Shown here piece by piece: positions 17,633 to 25,985 of a stretch of 64,000 bases of DNA. The translations under genes and the position numbers were made by a program. The DNA comes from Parcubacteria group bacterium ADurb.Bin192 (GTDB lineage: Bacteria; Patescibacteriota; Patescibacteriia; 2-12-FULL-60-25), in contig MWCR01000006.1 of assembly GCA_002070095.1 (NCBI GenBank), positions 1 to 64,000 of the forward strand. The letters are read 5' to 3'. The notes under the pieces were generated by a model. The model had not been told where the DNA came from. It saw nothing but the letters and a program-made list of their open reading frames with translations, and ran no database searches. Within the stretch, counting starts at the first letter, position 1. Each line of letters opens with the position of its first letter.

Positions 17633-18387
17633 GACGCGGCTTCCAGTTCCGGAGATCTTAATTCAAGCCAAGGCAAACGCGGACGCTCGATTAAAAACAG
17701 AGCATTGTAATCTTGATATTCGGACATGACTTCACCCTCGGGCAGGGCGGTTTTGATGCTGACGATCTGACGATTGTCATCAATGCAGAATTGAATGTCG
17801 TACCGATTGTCATTGGAGATGTACTGCGTTTTATACAAAGTACATTTTTTGGCCAAATCTTCTTTGGTTTCTATAGCCGCGTCATCCGGTATGCCAAAAG
17901 AGGCCGGCGTATCATCCGACGTCAACATGGAGGCGAAAAATTTAAGACCGAAATCTTTTGCGAAAGAATTATCAGTCATCTCCCACTGATCCAAGCCTTG
18001 ACGCACATAAACGGTTTCGCCGATGATAATGGTATCAAAATATTGATTATCAGGCAGAGTCAGAGAAGCTCTTAAACGCAATGGTTTGACATATTCCAGC
18101 TGCCCGGTAACTTCTTGGCCTTCAATATTTTGTCTGATTTTGACTCTAAAACTTTTGGCCGTCCTGAATTTTTTGACAGCTTCGGCCAAAATCATTTTTT
18201 TGACAGCTTCAGGATCAGCCTCTTGTTGGTCATCTTCATACAAAAAAGGCTGTGGCCCGGAATTATCATTTTGCCGGTTCTGACCGTCGGTCAAAGCTTT
18301 GTGGCGCATGTATTGCCAGCTCAACAGGCCCAGAGCTACCACCAATGGACCGACAATCAACCAGATTAAGTATTTTCTATAAATCAT
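17623..18387 (-). CDS. Membrane-anchored LolA/LppX-like protein
   Basis: A 254-residue protein: one N-terminal membrane helix (about 6-24), a polar linker, then about 180 residues whose strand pattern (KIRQNIEGQ... GQLEYVKP.. LRASLTLP... VYVRQG) resembles LolA/LppX-type lipid-binding half-barrels. It would sit outside the membrane with its lipid-binding domain facing the wall. This is fold-level recognition by eye, not a firm family call. It has a TGCTATAAT box 8 nt before the ATG and is divergent from rsmI. Confidence 0.6.
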   Translation of the reverse strand: MIYRKYLIWLIVGPLVVALGLLSWQYMRHKALTDGQNRQNDNSGPQPFLYEDDQQEADPEAVKKMILAEAVKKFRTAKSFRVKIRQNIEGQEVTGQLEYVKPLRLRASLTLPDNQYFDTIIIGETVYVRQGLDQWEMTDNSFAKDFGLKFFASMLTSDDTPASFGIPDDAAIETKEDLAKKCTLYKTQYISNDNRYDIQFCIDDNRQIVSIKTALPEGEVMSEYQDYNALFLIERPRLPWLELRSPELEAASQD

Positions 18388-18395
18388 ATGGAGTG

Positions 18396-18404
18396 ATTAT
18401 AGCA
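18396..18404 (-). promoter_or_regulatory. Extended -10 of the LolA-like gene
   Basis: TGCTATAAT on the minus strand; the ATG follows 8 nt after the -10 hexamer. Leaderless transcript predicted. Confidence 0.65.
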
Positions 18405-18434
18405 AAAAAATCGTAATCATGGCACCATATTCAG

Positions 18435-19118
18435 ATGCCAGGAACACTTTATGTGGTTGCCACGCCCATCGGCAATCTGCAGGATATCAGTTTGCGTGCC
18501 AAACAGGTTTTGGAATCAGTGGACACCATTGTCTGCGAAGATACGCGCGTCACGGCCAAATTGCTGGCTTTTTTGGAAATTCACAAGCCGCTTAAGTCTT
18601 GGCGGCAAAGATCTGATGATAAGGTTATGGAAGAAGTGATCAATCTTTTGGTCCAAGGCCAAAACCTGGCCTATGTGTCAGATGCCGGCACGCCCGGAGT
18701 CAATGACCCGGGAGGCAAGTTGTCAGCTTTAGCGCAAGACCGGGGGATTCAAGTAGTGCCCGTACCCGGAGCGTCCGCCATAACCGCGGCCATTTCGGTT
18801 TGCGGGTTTCCCATGGAAAATTTTGTTTATCTGGGGTTTCCTCCGCACAAAAAAGGCCGGGAAACATTTTTTAAAGATTTGTGCGCGCGCGAAGAAGCGG
18901 TAATTTTTTTTGAATCCACCCATCGCCTGCAAAAAGCGCTCGAAGCTTTGGTCAAACTGCTTGATGCCGGACGGCCGATTTTCGTGGGCCGGGAACTGAC
19001 CAAAATGCATGAAACTTTATATCGCGGAGAGCCGTCGCAAGTCTTGCAACAGATTCTTCAGACCAGCATCAAAGGTGAAGCGGTTATTGTGGTAGCGCCC
19101 AAAAAATTCACTTCATAA
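18435..19118 (+). CDS. rsmI: 16S rRNA (cytidine1402-2'-O)-methyltransferase
   Basis: SAM-dependent methyltransferase that 2'-O-methylates C1402 in the ribosomal P-site region. 227 residues; the family is usually 270-290, so this is a short version lacking part of the C-terminal extension. Seen: the N-terminal VATPIGNLQDIS motif, VCEDTR, the AYVSDAGTPGVNDPG loop characteristic of RsmI, VPVPGAS, and FLGFPPHKKGR-type residues near 130. It is followed after 6 nt by a nucleoside-transferase-like gene and likely co-transcribed with it. Confidence 0.95.
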   Translation: MPGTLYVVATPIGNLQDISLRAKQVLESVDTIVCEDTRVTAKLLAFLEIHKPLKSWRQRSDDKVMEEVINLLVQGQNLAYVSDAGTPGVNDPGGKLSALAQDRGIQVVPVPGASAITAAISVCGFPMENFVYLGFPPHKKGRETFFKDLCAREEAVIFFESTHRLQKALEALVKLLDAGRPIFVGRELTKMHETLYRGEPSQVLQQILQTSIKGEAVIVVAPKKFTS

Positions 19119-19124
19119 TCAATT

Positions 19125-19514
19125 ATGCGAACAGTTGTTATCTGTGGGTCAAAAAAATTCAGGCATGAATTGCGGGCTTTCGCAGCCGAGCTTGAAAAAC
19201 AGGGTGTAGTGGTTTTTGAACCTAATTTTAAAGAACCTTTGCCAGAATATTTTAAAGCAGACTCTGAAAACATAACCCAAATTATTTTTAAAGGTTTGAC
19301 CTTGGAACATTTTGATTGGATTCGTAAAGCCGATGTTTGTTTTGTTTACAATCAAGATGATTATGTAGGTACGAGTGTGACCATGGAGATGGCCTATGCC
19401 AGCGCACTTAGTAAGCCGATTTATGCGCTTAACTCTAAAACTGGGGATCCATGCCGTGATACTTTGATTGACAAGGTGGCATCTACGCATCAAGAATTGT
19501 TAAAACTTTTATAA
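19125..19514 (+). CDS. Nucleoside 2-deoxyribosyltransferase-like protein
   Basis: A 129-residue Rossmann-like protein. Seen: VVICGSKKF at the N-terminus, an Asp-Trp-Ile segment, then YNQDDYVGTSVTMEMAYASAL and KPIYAL, the pattern of small proteins in the nucleoside 2-deoxyribosyltransferase superfamily (the Glu in TxxE-M is the likely catalytic or substrate-binding residue). These act in nucleotide salvage or clearance; the substrate here is unknown. It sits between rsmI and the HD hydrolase with gaps of 6 and 10 nt. Confidence 0.7.
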   Translation: MRTVVICGSKKFRHELRAFAAELEKQGVVVFEPNFKEPLPEYFKADSENITQIIFKGLTLEHFDWIRKADVCFVYNQDDYVGTSVTMEMAYASALSKPIYALNSKTGDPCRDTLIDKVASTHQELLKLL

Positions 19515-19524
19515 AACCGGATCT

Positions 19525-20481
19525 ATGCGGGTGACTGACAGACTATATGGATCTCATGAGATCGATGAACCGGTCCTGGTTGACCTAATCAATTCACAGC
19601 CTCTGCAACGTTTAAAGGGCATTGCCCAGTTTGGAGTGCCGGATAATTATTATCACTTAAAAAATTATTCGCGCTACGAACATTCCATTGGCGTTCTGCT
19701 GTTATTGCGTTCTTTGGGCGCGGGACTAAACGAGCAGATTGCGGGCTTGCTGCATGATGTGTCGCATACGGCTTTTTCGCATGTTTACGATTGGATTATT
19801 AAAGAGTCCGGCGGAGCTGAAGAGGCGCAGGATGATCATCATACTTGGTATTTCAAACATTCTGATTTGCCGCCCATCTTGAAAAGGCATGGCATACCGC
19901 CGGAAGAAGTTTCGGATTGTCACAGTTTTACTTTATTGGAATTATCGGCGCCCGACATTTGCGCAGATCGCGTAGATTACGCTTTACGGGAAATGCCAGT
20001 GGACGTTGCCCAAAGATGCCTCACGGGATTAATTGCAGAGCGGGGGAAGGTGATTTTTAACAATTCGGCGACCGCCCTGGTGTTCGCTGATCAATACTTG
20101 GATCTTCAAATCAGTCATTGGGGCGGGCTTGAATCCACCAACAGATATTATTATTTGGGACAAGCCATGCGGCGAGCGCTGAAAATCGGATGCCTTGCGC
20201 CTCATGATTTTTGGCAAGACGATGATTTTGTCATGAACAAAGTTCAAGCCTGCGGCGACAAGGAAATAGATCGAATTTTATCCGGCTTGCAGATCAAAAA
20301 CTGGAGTGGTCTGCCTCACGGCGATTTGAAGATGAATAAAAAATTTCGCCATGTGGATCCGCTGTGCCGGTCGGGCGAAGGTATTGTAAAATTAAGCGAG
20401 ATTAATTCTGAATTTAAACACCGGCTCGAAAAAGAGCGGCAAATAAATTCCCAAGGCTTGCCCATAGTTATTATTCCTTAA
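19525..20481 (+). CDS. HD-domain phosphohydrolase (dGTPase/SAMHD1-like)
   Basis: A 318-residue metal-dependent hydrolase. Seen: YSRYEHSIG with H53, LLHDVSHTAFSH with H77-D78, and a later Asp in the ADRVDYAL segment near 150, giving the H...HD...D metal site. The sequence style matches the SAMHD1/dNTP triphosphohydrolase branch of HD proteins, which degrade dNTPs or related nucleotides. Its neighbour is a nucleoside-transferase-like gene, supporting a nucleotide-related role. The substrate is not provable from sequence. Confidence 0.82.
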   Translation: MRVTDRLYGSHEIDEPVLVDLINSQPLQRLKGIAQFGVPDNYYHLKNYSRYEHSIGVLLLLRSLGAGLNEQIAGLLHDVSHTAFSHVYDWIIKESGGAEEAQDDHHTWYFKHSDLPPILKRHGIPPEEVSDCHSFTLLELSAPDICADRVDYALREMPVDVAQRCLTGLIAERGKVIFNNSATALVFADQYLDLQISHWGGLESTNRYYYLGQAMRRALKIGCLAPHDFWQDDDFVMNKVQACGDKEIDRILSGLQIKNWSGLPHGDLKMNKKFRHVDPLCRSGEGIVKLSEINSEFKHRLEKERQINSQGLPIVIIP

Positions 20482-20505
20482 AATCTGATATAATTTAAAC
20501 ACAAT

Positions 20506-20694
20506 ATGTCTGAAGCAAAACAAGATACTTACAGCTACAAAGGCTGGATGAATTCCGACTCTTTTATTAAAAGGGCTTTTGGAGTTTATGGCTACGGTCT
20601 GGTCGCGAGTTTCATTATCAGCGCGGTTGTCATGACTGTGTTAGTAGCTTTAGCCGTGCTCATGGGCGGAGCCGGCTACCTCTTAAGCCGTTAA
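20506..20694 (+). CDS. Small membrane protein
   Basis: 62 residues: a polar 25-residue N-terminus with aromatic residues, then a single long hydrophobic segment (about 30-60). It has its own extended -10 (TGATATAAT at 20486-20494), 11 nt before the ATG. It is followed by a short terminator-like hairpin, so it is a one-gene unit. Function unknown. Confidence 0.65.
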   Translation: MSEAKQDTYSYKGWMNSDSFIKRAFGVYGYGLVASFIISAVVMTVLVALAVLMGGAGYLLSR

Positions 20695-20714
20695 TCCGGC
20701 CAAACAGCCTCCAC

Positions 20715-20736
20715 AGCCGTTTTTCGGCTTATTTTT
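20715..20736 (+). terminator. Short intrinsic terminator
   Basis: A 5-bp stem AGCCG/CGGCT with a T5 loop, followed by TATTTTT. Weak but well placed before the metG promoter. Confidence 0.5.
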
Positions 20737-20737
20737 G

Positions 20738-20766
20738 TTGACTTTAGCCCAATAACAACGTAATCT
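20738..20766 (+). promoter_or_regulatory. metG promoter
   Basis: TTGACT (20738-20743), 17-nt spacer, TAATCT (20761-20766). The metG ATG begins exactly 7 nt after the -10 box, predicting a leaderless mRNA. Confidence 0.78.
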
Positions 20767-20773
20767 TTTATCC

Positions 20774-22381
20774 ATGTCCAACAAATTTTACGTCACCACG
20801 CCCATATATTACGTGAATGACAAACCGCACATCGGGTCAACTTACACCACGGTTATTGCCGATGTTTTGGCGCGGGCGCATAGGTTAAGAGGCGACAAAA
20901 CTCTGTTTTTGACGGGAACGGATGAGAACAGCCAAAAAAATCTGGAAGCCGCTCAAAAAGCCGGTTTTGATAATTTACCGGCCTACTTGGACAGTATGGC
21001 CGAAATTTGGCAGACGACCTGGAAAACCTTGGGCCTGACTTATGATGATTTCATCAGAACCACCGAAAAACGCCACCATCAGGGCGTTGAGCGATTTTGG
21101 CGGGCGGTTCAAAAATCGGGCGATATTTATAAAGCGGAATACGAACGAGATTATTGCGTGGGCTGCGAAGCTTTTAAGACGGCTCACGAATTGACGGACG
21201 GGCGCTGTCCTTTGCATCCCAACAAGGATTTGGAAAAAGTTAAAGAAGAAAATTATTTTTTTCGAGCTTCAGCTTATAAAGATGATTTGTTAAAGCTTTA
21301 TCATGAACACCCGGAATTTATAGAACCCAAATCCAGAATGAACGAAATCAGGAGTTATGTTAAAGAAGCGTTTGAAGATTTTTCGATTTCACGGGAATCC
21401 GGAAAATTAGCCTGCGGCATACCCGTGCCGGATGATGATTCACAGCGTATTTATGTTTGGTTTGACGCTTTGCTGAATTACATGACGGCCGTGGGTTATG
21501 GCACGGACGATAAATTGTTCAAAAAATGGTGGCCGGCCGATGTTCATCTGATCGGCAAAGACATCATCAAGTTCCACTGCGCCCTGTGGCCGGCTATGAT
21601 TATGAGCGCGGCCAAATCAGACCCGGCTCTGTTGGATGAAACAGGCGCCGTGCTTTTGCCCAAGTCAGTTCATGTTAACGGTTTTTTCACGGTTGACGGA
21701 CAAAAAATCAGCAAGTCTTTAGGCAACGCCATAGATCCTTTGGATTTGATTCAAGAATATCCGTTTGACGTGATACGCTATTTCATCTTACGAGAAATAC
21801 CTTATGGCGAAGACGGTGATTTTTCGAAAACCCGCTTGGCCGAAAGATATAATTCTGATCTGGCCAACACGCTGGGCAATTTGGTTAACCGCGCTGTGGC
21901 CATGAGCCGCAAATATTTCAATGGACGCGTGCCCGATGTCAAACCCGAAGACGCGAAAACAGCCTTGCCTGATACGGAATGGGGCGGCGCCGAGTGCCTG
22001 GAGATTTTATGGCAAACGGTTGACCGTTATCTGGATGCATCGCGCGCGGATTTGGCCCTGGAATCCATCTGGTCGAGTAATGATTGTTCACTGAATTCAG
22101 CTAACCGTTATGTGGAACAGACCAAGCCCTTTAAGCTCGTCAAAGAAGAACCGCAAAAGGCGGCCTTGGTTTTATATACTTTATTGGAAGCTTGCAGGCA
22201 CTTTGCCTGGATGATTTCGCCCATGATGCCGGACATAGCCCGCAAAATAATCTTGCAGCTGGGCCAGGATCCAAAGAAAGAAGAACAAAAAAGCGCCAAA
22301 GACTTGCGTCAATGGGGCGGTTTGGCTCCGGACAGCGAACTGCCTGAACCGGCCATTCTTTTCCCCAGACTGACAGAATAA
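20774..22381 (+). CDS. metG: Methionyl-tRNA synthetase
   Basis: Class Ia synthetase that charges initiator and elongator tRNA-Met. 535 residues, without the C-terminal EMAP-like dimerisation domain found in longer forms. Seen: the HIGH motif as H19-I-G-S22; a zinc knuckle with C128, C131, C145 and H148; the ATP loop KMSKS variant K311-I-S-K-S315; and the WFDALLNY tryptophan patch of the methionine pocket. Promoter spacing indicates leaderless translation from this ATG. Confidence 0.97.
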   Translation: MSNKFYVTTPIYYVNDKPHIGSTYTTVIADVLARAHRLRGDKTLFLTGTDENSQKNLEAAQKAGFDNLPAYLDSMAEIWQTTWKTLGLTYDDFIRTTEKRHHQGVERFWRAVQKSGDIYKAEYERDYCVGCEAFKTAHELTDGRCPLHPNKDLEKVKEENYFFRASAYKDDLLKLYHEHPEFIEPKSRMNEIRSYVKEAFEDFSISRESGKLACGIPVPDDDSQRIYVWFDALLNYMTAVGYGTDDKLFKKWWPADVHLIGKDIIKFHCALWPAMIMSAAKSDPALLDETGAVLLPKSVHVNGFFTVDGQKISKSLGNAIDPLDLIQEYPFDVIRYFILREIPYGEDGDFSKTRLAERYNSDLANTLGNLVNRAVAMSRKYFNGRVPDVKPEDAKTALPDTEWGGAECLEILWQTVDRYLDASRADLALESIWSSNDCSLNSANRYVEQTKPFKLVKEEPQKAALVLYTLLEACRHFAWMISPMMPDIARKIILQLGQDPKKEEQKSAKDLRQWGGLAPDSELPEPAILFPRLTE

Positions 22382-22402
22382 AAGACATTTACCGTCCGGG
22401 CA

Positions 22403-22411
22403 TGGTAAAAT
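22403..22411 (+). promoter_or_regulatory. Extended -10 of the CvpA-like gene
   Basis: TGGTAAAAT, with the ATG 7 nt after the hexamer. Leaderless transcript predicted. Confidence 0.6.
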
Positions 22412-22418
22412 ACAAAAT

Positions 22419-22895
22419 ATGCTGCTATTTAATATAGTTTTAATTTTGGCTCTACTGGCTTTTATCGGACAGGGCCTGAAAGATGGTTTTATTTTTTCAT
22501 TAGGCAGAATAGCGGGTGCGGTAATCGGTTTTTTGGCGGCGCGCGCTTGGTATGTGGGCATATCCATTATTTTTACGCCTTTTATGCCCGCGGCCTGGTC
22601 CAAAGTGCTGGCCTTTGTTCTGATTTTTGCTTTGGCCTCCTGGATTATGGGCTTGATTTTCAAGTCATTGGACAAAACCTACAATTTTCTGGCCCGCCTG
22701 CCGTTTATGAAGTCGGCCAATAATTTACTGGGCGCTTTTTTGGGCTTAATCGTTGGTATTATCATTATCGGAGGTATTATCTGGATCATTAAAACCTTTA
22801 ATCTTCTGCCGTTTCTATCCACTTATCTAACCAACTCTCTGGTCGCGGTTTGGATCCATAAAGTTTTTACTTCTTTGCTCTGGATTTTACTTTAA
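22419..22895 (+). CDS. CvpA-family membrane protein
   Basis: 158 residues with four hydrophobic segments (about 3-19, 28-50, 62-85 and 103-130). The pattern GLKDGFIFSLGRIAGAVIGF followed by a long hydrophobic C-half matches the CvpA (colicin V production) family, small proteins of the cytoplasmic membrane linked to envelope homeostasis. It lies between metG and tatD with its own -10 box. Confidence 0.75.
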   Translation: MLLFNIVLILALLAFIGQGLKDGFIFSLGRIAGAVIGFLAARAWYVGISIIFTPFMPAAWSKVLAFVLIFALASWIMGLIFKSLDKTYNFLARLPFMKSANNLLGAFLGLIVGIIIIGGIIWIIKTFNLLPFLSTYLTNSLVAVWIHKVFTSLLWILL

Positions 22896-22951
22896 TCTTA
22901 TCAAGATAAACCTTCTCTGTTGCAAGTGTGAACAGCTTGATTATTTGATTT

Positions 22952-23809
22952 ATGCTAATCGATACCCACAGCCATCTGCATTTTGCCAAATACGATGAAG
23001 ATCGCGCGGTTGTTCATGCCCGCATGGCAGAATTTGATGTTAAAACCATTACCGTGGGCACAGCCTTAAATACCAGCAGGCAAGCCGCAGAGTACGCGGA
23101 CAAGTATCCGGACACTTGGGCCTCGGCCGGCTACCATCCGGAACACGTTACCGGTGATTATGAAGATGAAGATGAAAAAGGAGCACTGGACGAGGGCTAT
23201 GACCTTAAAAAATTGGAGGCCATAGTTTCTTCGTCACCACGTGTTTTGGCTGTCGGGGAGTGCGGTTTGGATTATCACTACTTCTCACAGACTCCGGAAT
23301 TTGAAATTGAAAAGGCCAAGGCTGATCAACGGCGGGTTTTTTATGAACAGGCGGATTTGGCCGCGCGCTACGACAAGGCTCTGATCGTGCATTCACGTGA
23401 TGCCGGGCAAGACATGGTGGATGCTGTCAGTGATTTAAGATCCAAACATCCTTCCTTGCGGGTTGTTATCCATGGGTTTTCTGACACCTGGTCCCAGGCC
23501 CGGGCTTTTTTGGATTTGGATTGTTATTTGGGCATCGGCGGCATCGTAACTTTTAAACCCCGCCGGGACACTTTGGAGCAGGATATCTTGTCGAATATTG
23601 TCCGCAAAATGCCGCTCGAGCGCCTGTTGCTGGAAACCGACGCTCCTTGGCTGGCGCCCGTGCCCGTCCGGGGCGAACGCAACGAGCCGAGCCGCGTCAA
23701 GCATGTGGCCGAATATGCGGCCGGCTTAAAAAATATGAGCTTGCAAGCGATCAGCGAAGTGACGACACAAAACGCCATGCTTTGTTTTAAATGCGATTTT
23801 CTGAATTGA
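22952..23809 (+). CDS. tatD: TatD-family metal-dependent DNase
   Basis: 285-residue TIM-barrel nuclease/hydrolase. Seen: the H6-x-H8 metal pair in DTHSHLH; the GECGLDYHY segment with the conserved Glu/Asp; HSRDAG with a metal-binding His; HGFS; and the closing LLLETDAPWLAP motif. TatD proteins are 3'-5' exonucleases in DNA repair or quality control. Longer than the usual 260 because of an acidic insert near residues 68-85. Possibly monocistronic. Confidence 0.93.
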   Translation: MLIDTHSHLHFAKYDEDRAVVHARMAEFDVKTITVGTALNTSRQAAEYADKYPDTWASAGYHPEHVTGDYEDEDEKGALDEGYDLKKLEAIVSSSPRVLAVGECGLDYHYFSQTPEFEIEKAKADQRRVFYEQADLAARYDKALIVHSRDAGQDMVDAVSDLRSKHPSLRVVIHGFSDTWSQARAFLDLDCYLGIGGIVTFKPRRDTLEQDILSNIVRKMPLERLLLETDAPWLAPVPVRGERNEPSRVKHVAEYAAGLKNMSLQAISEVTTQNAMLCFKCDFLN

Positions 23810-23833
23810 CAAATAAACATCAGCTTGTAAATT
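23806..23833 (+). promoter_or_regulatory. Promoter of the 23852 lipoprotein gene
   Basis: TTGACA (23806-23811), 16-nt spacer, TAAATT (23828-23833), overlapping the tatD stop. A strong SD (GGGAGG at 23841-23846) follows before the ATG. Confidence 0.55.
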
Positions 23834-23851
23834 GCCAACCGGGAGGATGAA

Positions 23852-24289
23852 ATGAAAAAAGGTCATTGGGTGATTTGTCTATTTTGTCTAACCATAGGTT
23901 GCGCGGCGCAACAACAGCCGGCCGAACGTTCGGCCGGAGCCTGCCCCATGAGACCGACCACGACCGCCAAAAAAATAGTGGCCGGGCAGCTTACCTGGAT
24001 AATCGTAACCGTTGTTCACCCCCTGAATCGGGCTGTGAGCTGTGAGGGCGATTATCAAGGCGGTGAATCTCTCAAAAACCTCATCCGGCTGGCCGGCCGC
24101 GAGCGAGGTCGAGAAGATCCGGCCCGCGGATCCTATTATGGCCTCAGCATCCTTGACTGTGTGTGCGAAGGCGAACATGGCTATACTTCTTTCATCAGAC
24201 AGGGAACGCCGGTTGTTTATTGTCTTTCTCCGGAAGAGGCGGTAGCCATACGGACAGCCAAAGATGAAACCGCTCACCGCTCGGACTAG
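23852..24289 (+). CDS. Small secreted lipoprotein, SD-led
   Basis: A 145-residue protein with a short signal peptide ending in the lipobox LTIGC (lipid cysteine near 17) and several later Cys residues (about 30, 63, 102, 104 and 124) that could form disulfides. I do not recognise a family. Expression signals differ from most neighbours: a canonical SD (GGGAGG) 5 nt before the ATG, a TTGACA promoter and a terminator overlapping the stop codon. It is a self-contained unit between tatD and the ATP synthase operon. Confidence 0.7.
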   Translation: MKKGHWVICLFCLTIGCAAQQQPAERSAGACPMRPTTTAKKIVAGQLTWIIVTVVHPLNRAVSCEGDYQGGESLKNLIRLAGRERGREDPARGSYYGLSILDCVCEGEHGYTSFIRQGTPVVYCLSPEEAVAIRTAKDETAHRSD

Positions 24290-24304
24290 AGCGGTCTTTT
24301 TTTA
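24276..24304 (+). terminator. Intrinsic terminator overlapping the lipoprotein stop codon
   Basis: A 7-bp stem ACCGCTC/GAGCGGT with a 6-nt loop and a T8-9 tract. The 3' arm begins at the last base of the TAG stop. Confidence 0.88.
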
Positions 24305-24318
24305 AAAAAAAGCGACCA

Positions 24319-24347
24319 TTGACTTATCCGTTTGACGCGCTTATAAT
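24319..24347 (+). promoter_or_regulatory. ATP synthase operon promoter
   Basis: TTGACT (24319-24324), exactly 17 nt, TATAAT (24342-24347). Predicted start near 24355, about 11 nt before the first ATG of the operon. This is the closest match to the sigma-70 consensus in the window. Confidence 0.85.
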
Positions 24348-24365
24348 CTTGGCGTCTTTTAAAAC

Positions 24366-24665
24366 ATGACAATAGAGCCAAAAGGTCAAAAAATTGACCA
24401 AAAAATCGCTGTGGATAACGGATTATCTCTTATGCAAGCCCTTAGCCTGGCCTGGCAGATGGGATATTTATTGGCCATCCCTTTGATAGTTTTGGCTCTG
24501 GCCGGGCGCTTGCTCGATAAAAAATGGGACACAAGTCCGCTTTTCTTGCTGATTGGCATAGGCCTCTCCATAATCATCTCGTCGATTCTGGTGGCTAAAA
24601 AAGCCCTGGAAATAATCGGCGAAGTTTCAAAAACGGATTCAACCCAAAAAACCACTAATCAATAA
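24366..24665 (+). CDS. AtpZ/AtpI-like accessory membrane protein
   Basis: 99 residues, two membrane helices (about 33-53 and 59-79) separated by a short loop with DKKWDTS. This is the AtpZ/AtpI pattern: first gene of many F1Fo operons, helping c-ring assembly or Mg2+ supply. Polar N- and C-terminal tails are probably cytoplasmic. It precedes atpB by 7 nt. Confidence 0.8.
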   Translation: MTIEPKGQKIDQKIAVDNGLSLMQALSLAWQMGYLLAIPLIVLALAGRLLDKKWDTSPLFLLIGIGLSIIISSILVAKKALEIIGEVSKTDSTQKTTNQ

Positions 24666-24672
24666 AAAAAAC

Positions 24673-25527
24673 ATGCTAGCCATCTCAATCGGACCGGAAG
24701 TCATAGCCAATATAGGGGGTTTCCCCATCACCAACACCATGCTGGTGGCTTTTGTCTTGTTCTTTGTGTTCATGTATATCGCTTGGACGGTTAAGAAAAA
24801 CGCCTCGTCTGATAAACCGCCCAAAGGTTTAGCCGGTTTAATGGATGTTTTTACGGAAATTTTTTTGGATTTTATCGACTCAATTACCAATGATCATAAC
24901 AAGTCAATTCGTTTCTTTCCGATCGTGGCTTCAATTTTCTTGATTGTTTTGCTGTCCAATTTGGTAGAGCTGGTACCGGGTATGGGATCTATCGGCGTTT
25001 GGGGCTTGCATCATGGAGAAACGGTTCTGATACCGTTTATCAGATCCATGTCAGCCGACCTGAACTTTACTTTTGTGGTGGCAATTTTTGCCATGGTTTC
25101 GGTGCAGGTGATGGGCATGCGGTTTTTAAAAGTGGGACCATATTTGAATAAATTTTTCGTGGCGCCCTGGAAAAAGCCTTATGTCATCGGTTCGTTCGTA
25201 GGTCTGCTGGAGTTCATGTCCGAATTTTCCAAAACCGTATCCTTTGCCTTTCGTTTATTCGGCAATATTTTCGCGGGTGAAGTATTATTGGCGGTTATCG
25301 GATCTTTGTCACCGTTTTTAGCACCCTTGCCGTTTTTGTTTTTGGAGTTGTTCGTGGGCTTTGTGCAGGCCTTGGTGTTTTCCACCTTGACCATCGTGTT
25401 TTTAAGCATGGCTACCACTGGCCACGAACACGAAGACGAGCATGCTCCGAGAGCGGATTATTCCAAGGCCACCTTTGGAGGCAAACCGGGCGGCATCAGA
25501 ACCTTGGAACACAGAGTGCATCAGTAG
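24673..25527 (+). CDS. atpB: ATP synthase Fo subunit a
   Basis: 284-residue proton-channel stator of the Fo motor. Five to six membrane helices. The conserved helix with FAFRLFGNIFAGE (around residues 193-205) carries the essential arginine (in the SFAFR-LFGN context) that faces the c-ring carboxylate. It lies between the accessory gene and atpE, with an unusual 122-nt gap before atpE. Confidence 0.95.
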   Translation: MLAISIGPEVIANIGGFPITNTMLVAFVLFFVFMYIAWTVKKNASSDKPPKGLAGLMDVFTEIFLDFIDSITNDHNKSIRFFPIVASIFLIVLLSNLVELVPGMGSIGVWGLHHGETVLIPFIRSMSADLNFTFVVAIFAMVSVQVMGMRFLKVGPYLNKFFVAPWKKPYVIGSFVGLLEFMSEFSKTVSFAFRLFGNIFAGEVLLAVIGSLSPFLAPLPFLFLELFVGFVQALVFSTLTIVFLSMATTGHEHEDEHAPRADYSKATFGGKPGGIRTLEHRVHQ

Positions 25528-25649
25528 GGGACTGCGCAGTCTTACTTAGGCAACCTGGGTGAGACTTTCATTCCCTTACGTTTGGCCGGCGACGATTAAT
25601 AAAAAACCATCATATCGTAGCGCGCGGCCGGCGTTAATTAATCACTCTT
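25528..25649 (+). other. Spacer between atpB and atpE with inverted repeats
   Basis: 122 nt without a gene. Contains the palindrome GACTGCGCAGTC (about 25529-25540), a direct repeat GGCCGGCG, and an ACGAT/ATCGT stem. Such an RNA structure could set processing or translation of atpE, whose product is needed in excess; this is inference. Confidence 0.4.
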
Positions 25650-25904
25650 ATGTCAGCAGAAGCAAACATCGTGGCTTCCAATCTGGATTCCATCAAGCTG
25701 ATCGCCATGGCTTTCACTATCGCGGTCGGCGGTATGATCCCGGCCTTGAGCATCGGCAAAGTAGGTGCCAAAGCCATGGAATCAATCGGACGTAACCCGG
25801 AATCAGCTTCCAAGGTTATGACGGCCATGCTTATCGCGGCGGCTTTTATCGAAGCTATCGCCATTTACGCCTTGGTCGTGGCTTTGATCATTAAATTCGT
25901 GTAA
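25650..25904 (+). CDS. atpE: ATP synthase Fo subunit c
   Basis: 84-residue double-helix hairpin that forms the rotor ring. Helix 1 spans about 14-40 with a polar loop ESIGRNPES, helix 2 about 57-83. The ion-binding carboxylate is Glu in AAFIEAIAIY. The positions that mark Na+-coupled rings (Gln in helix 1, Ser/Thr directly after the Glu) are occupied by Ile and Ala, so proton coupling is expected. 81-nt gap before atpF. Confidence 0.96.
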   Translation: MSAEANIVASNLDSIKLIAMAFTIAVGGMIPALSIGKVGAKAMESIGRNPESASKVMTAMLIAAAFIEAIAIYALVVALIIKFV

Positions 25905-25985
25905 TCAAATTCGCCTTCGTGTCCGTCCGTCAGTCGCTGGCGGCCGGCAACGAACCGCGAATAAAAGCGGATCGAAAAAAAATAT

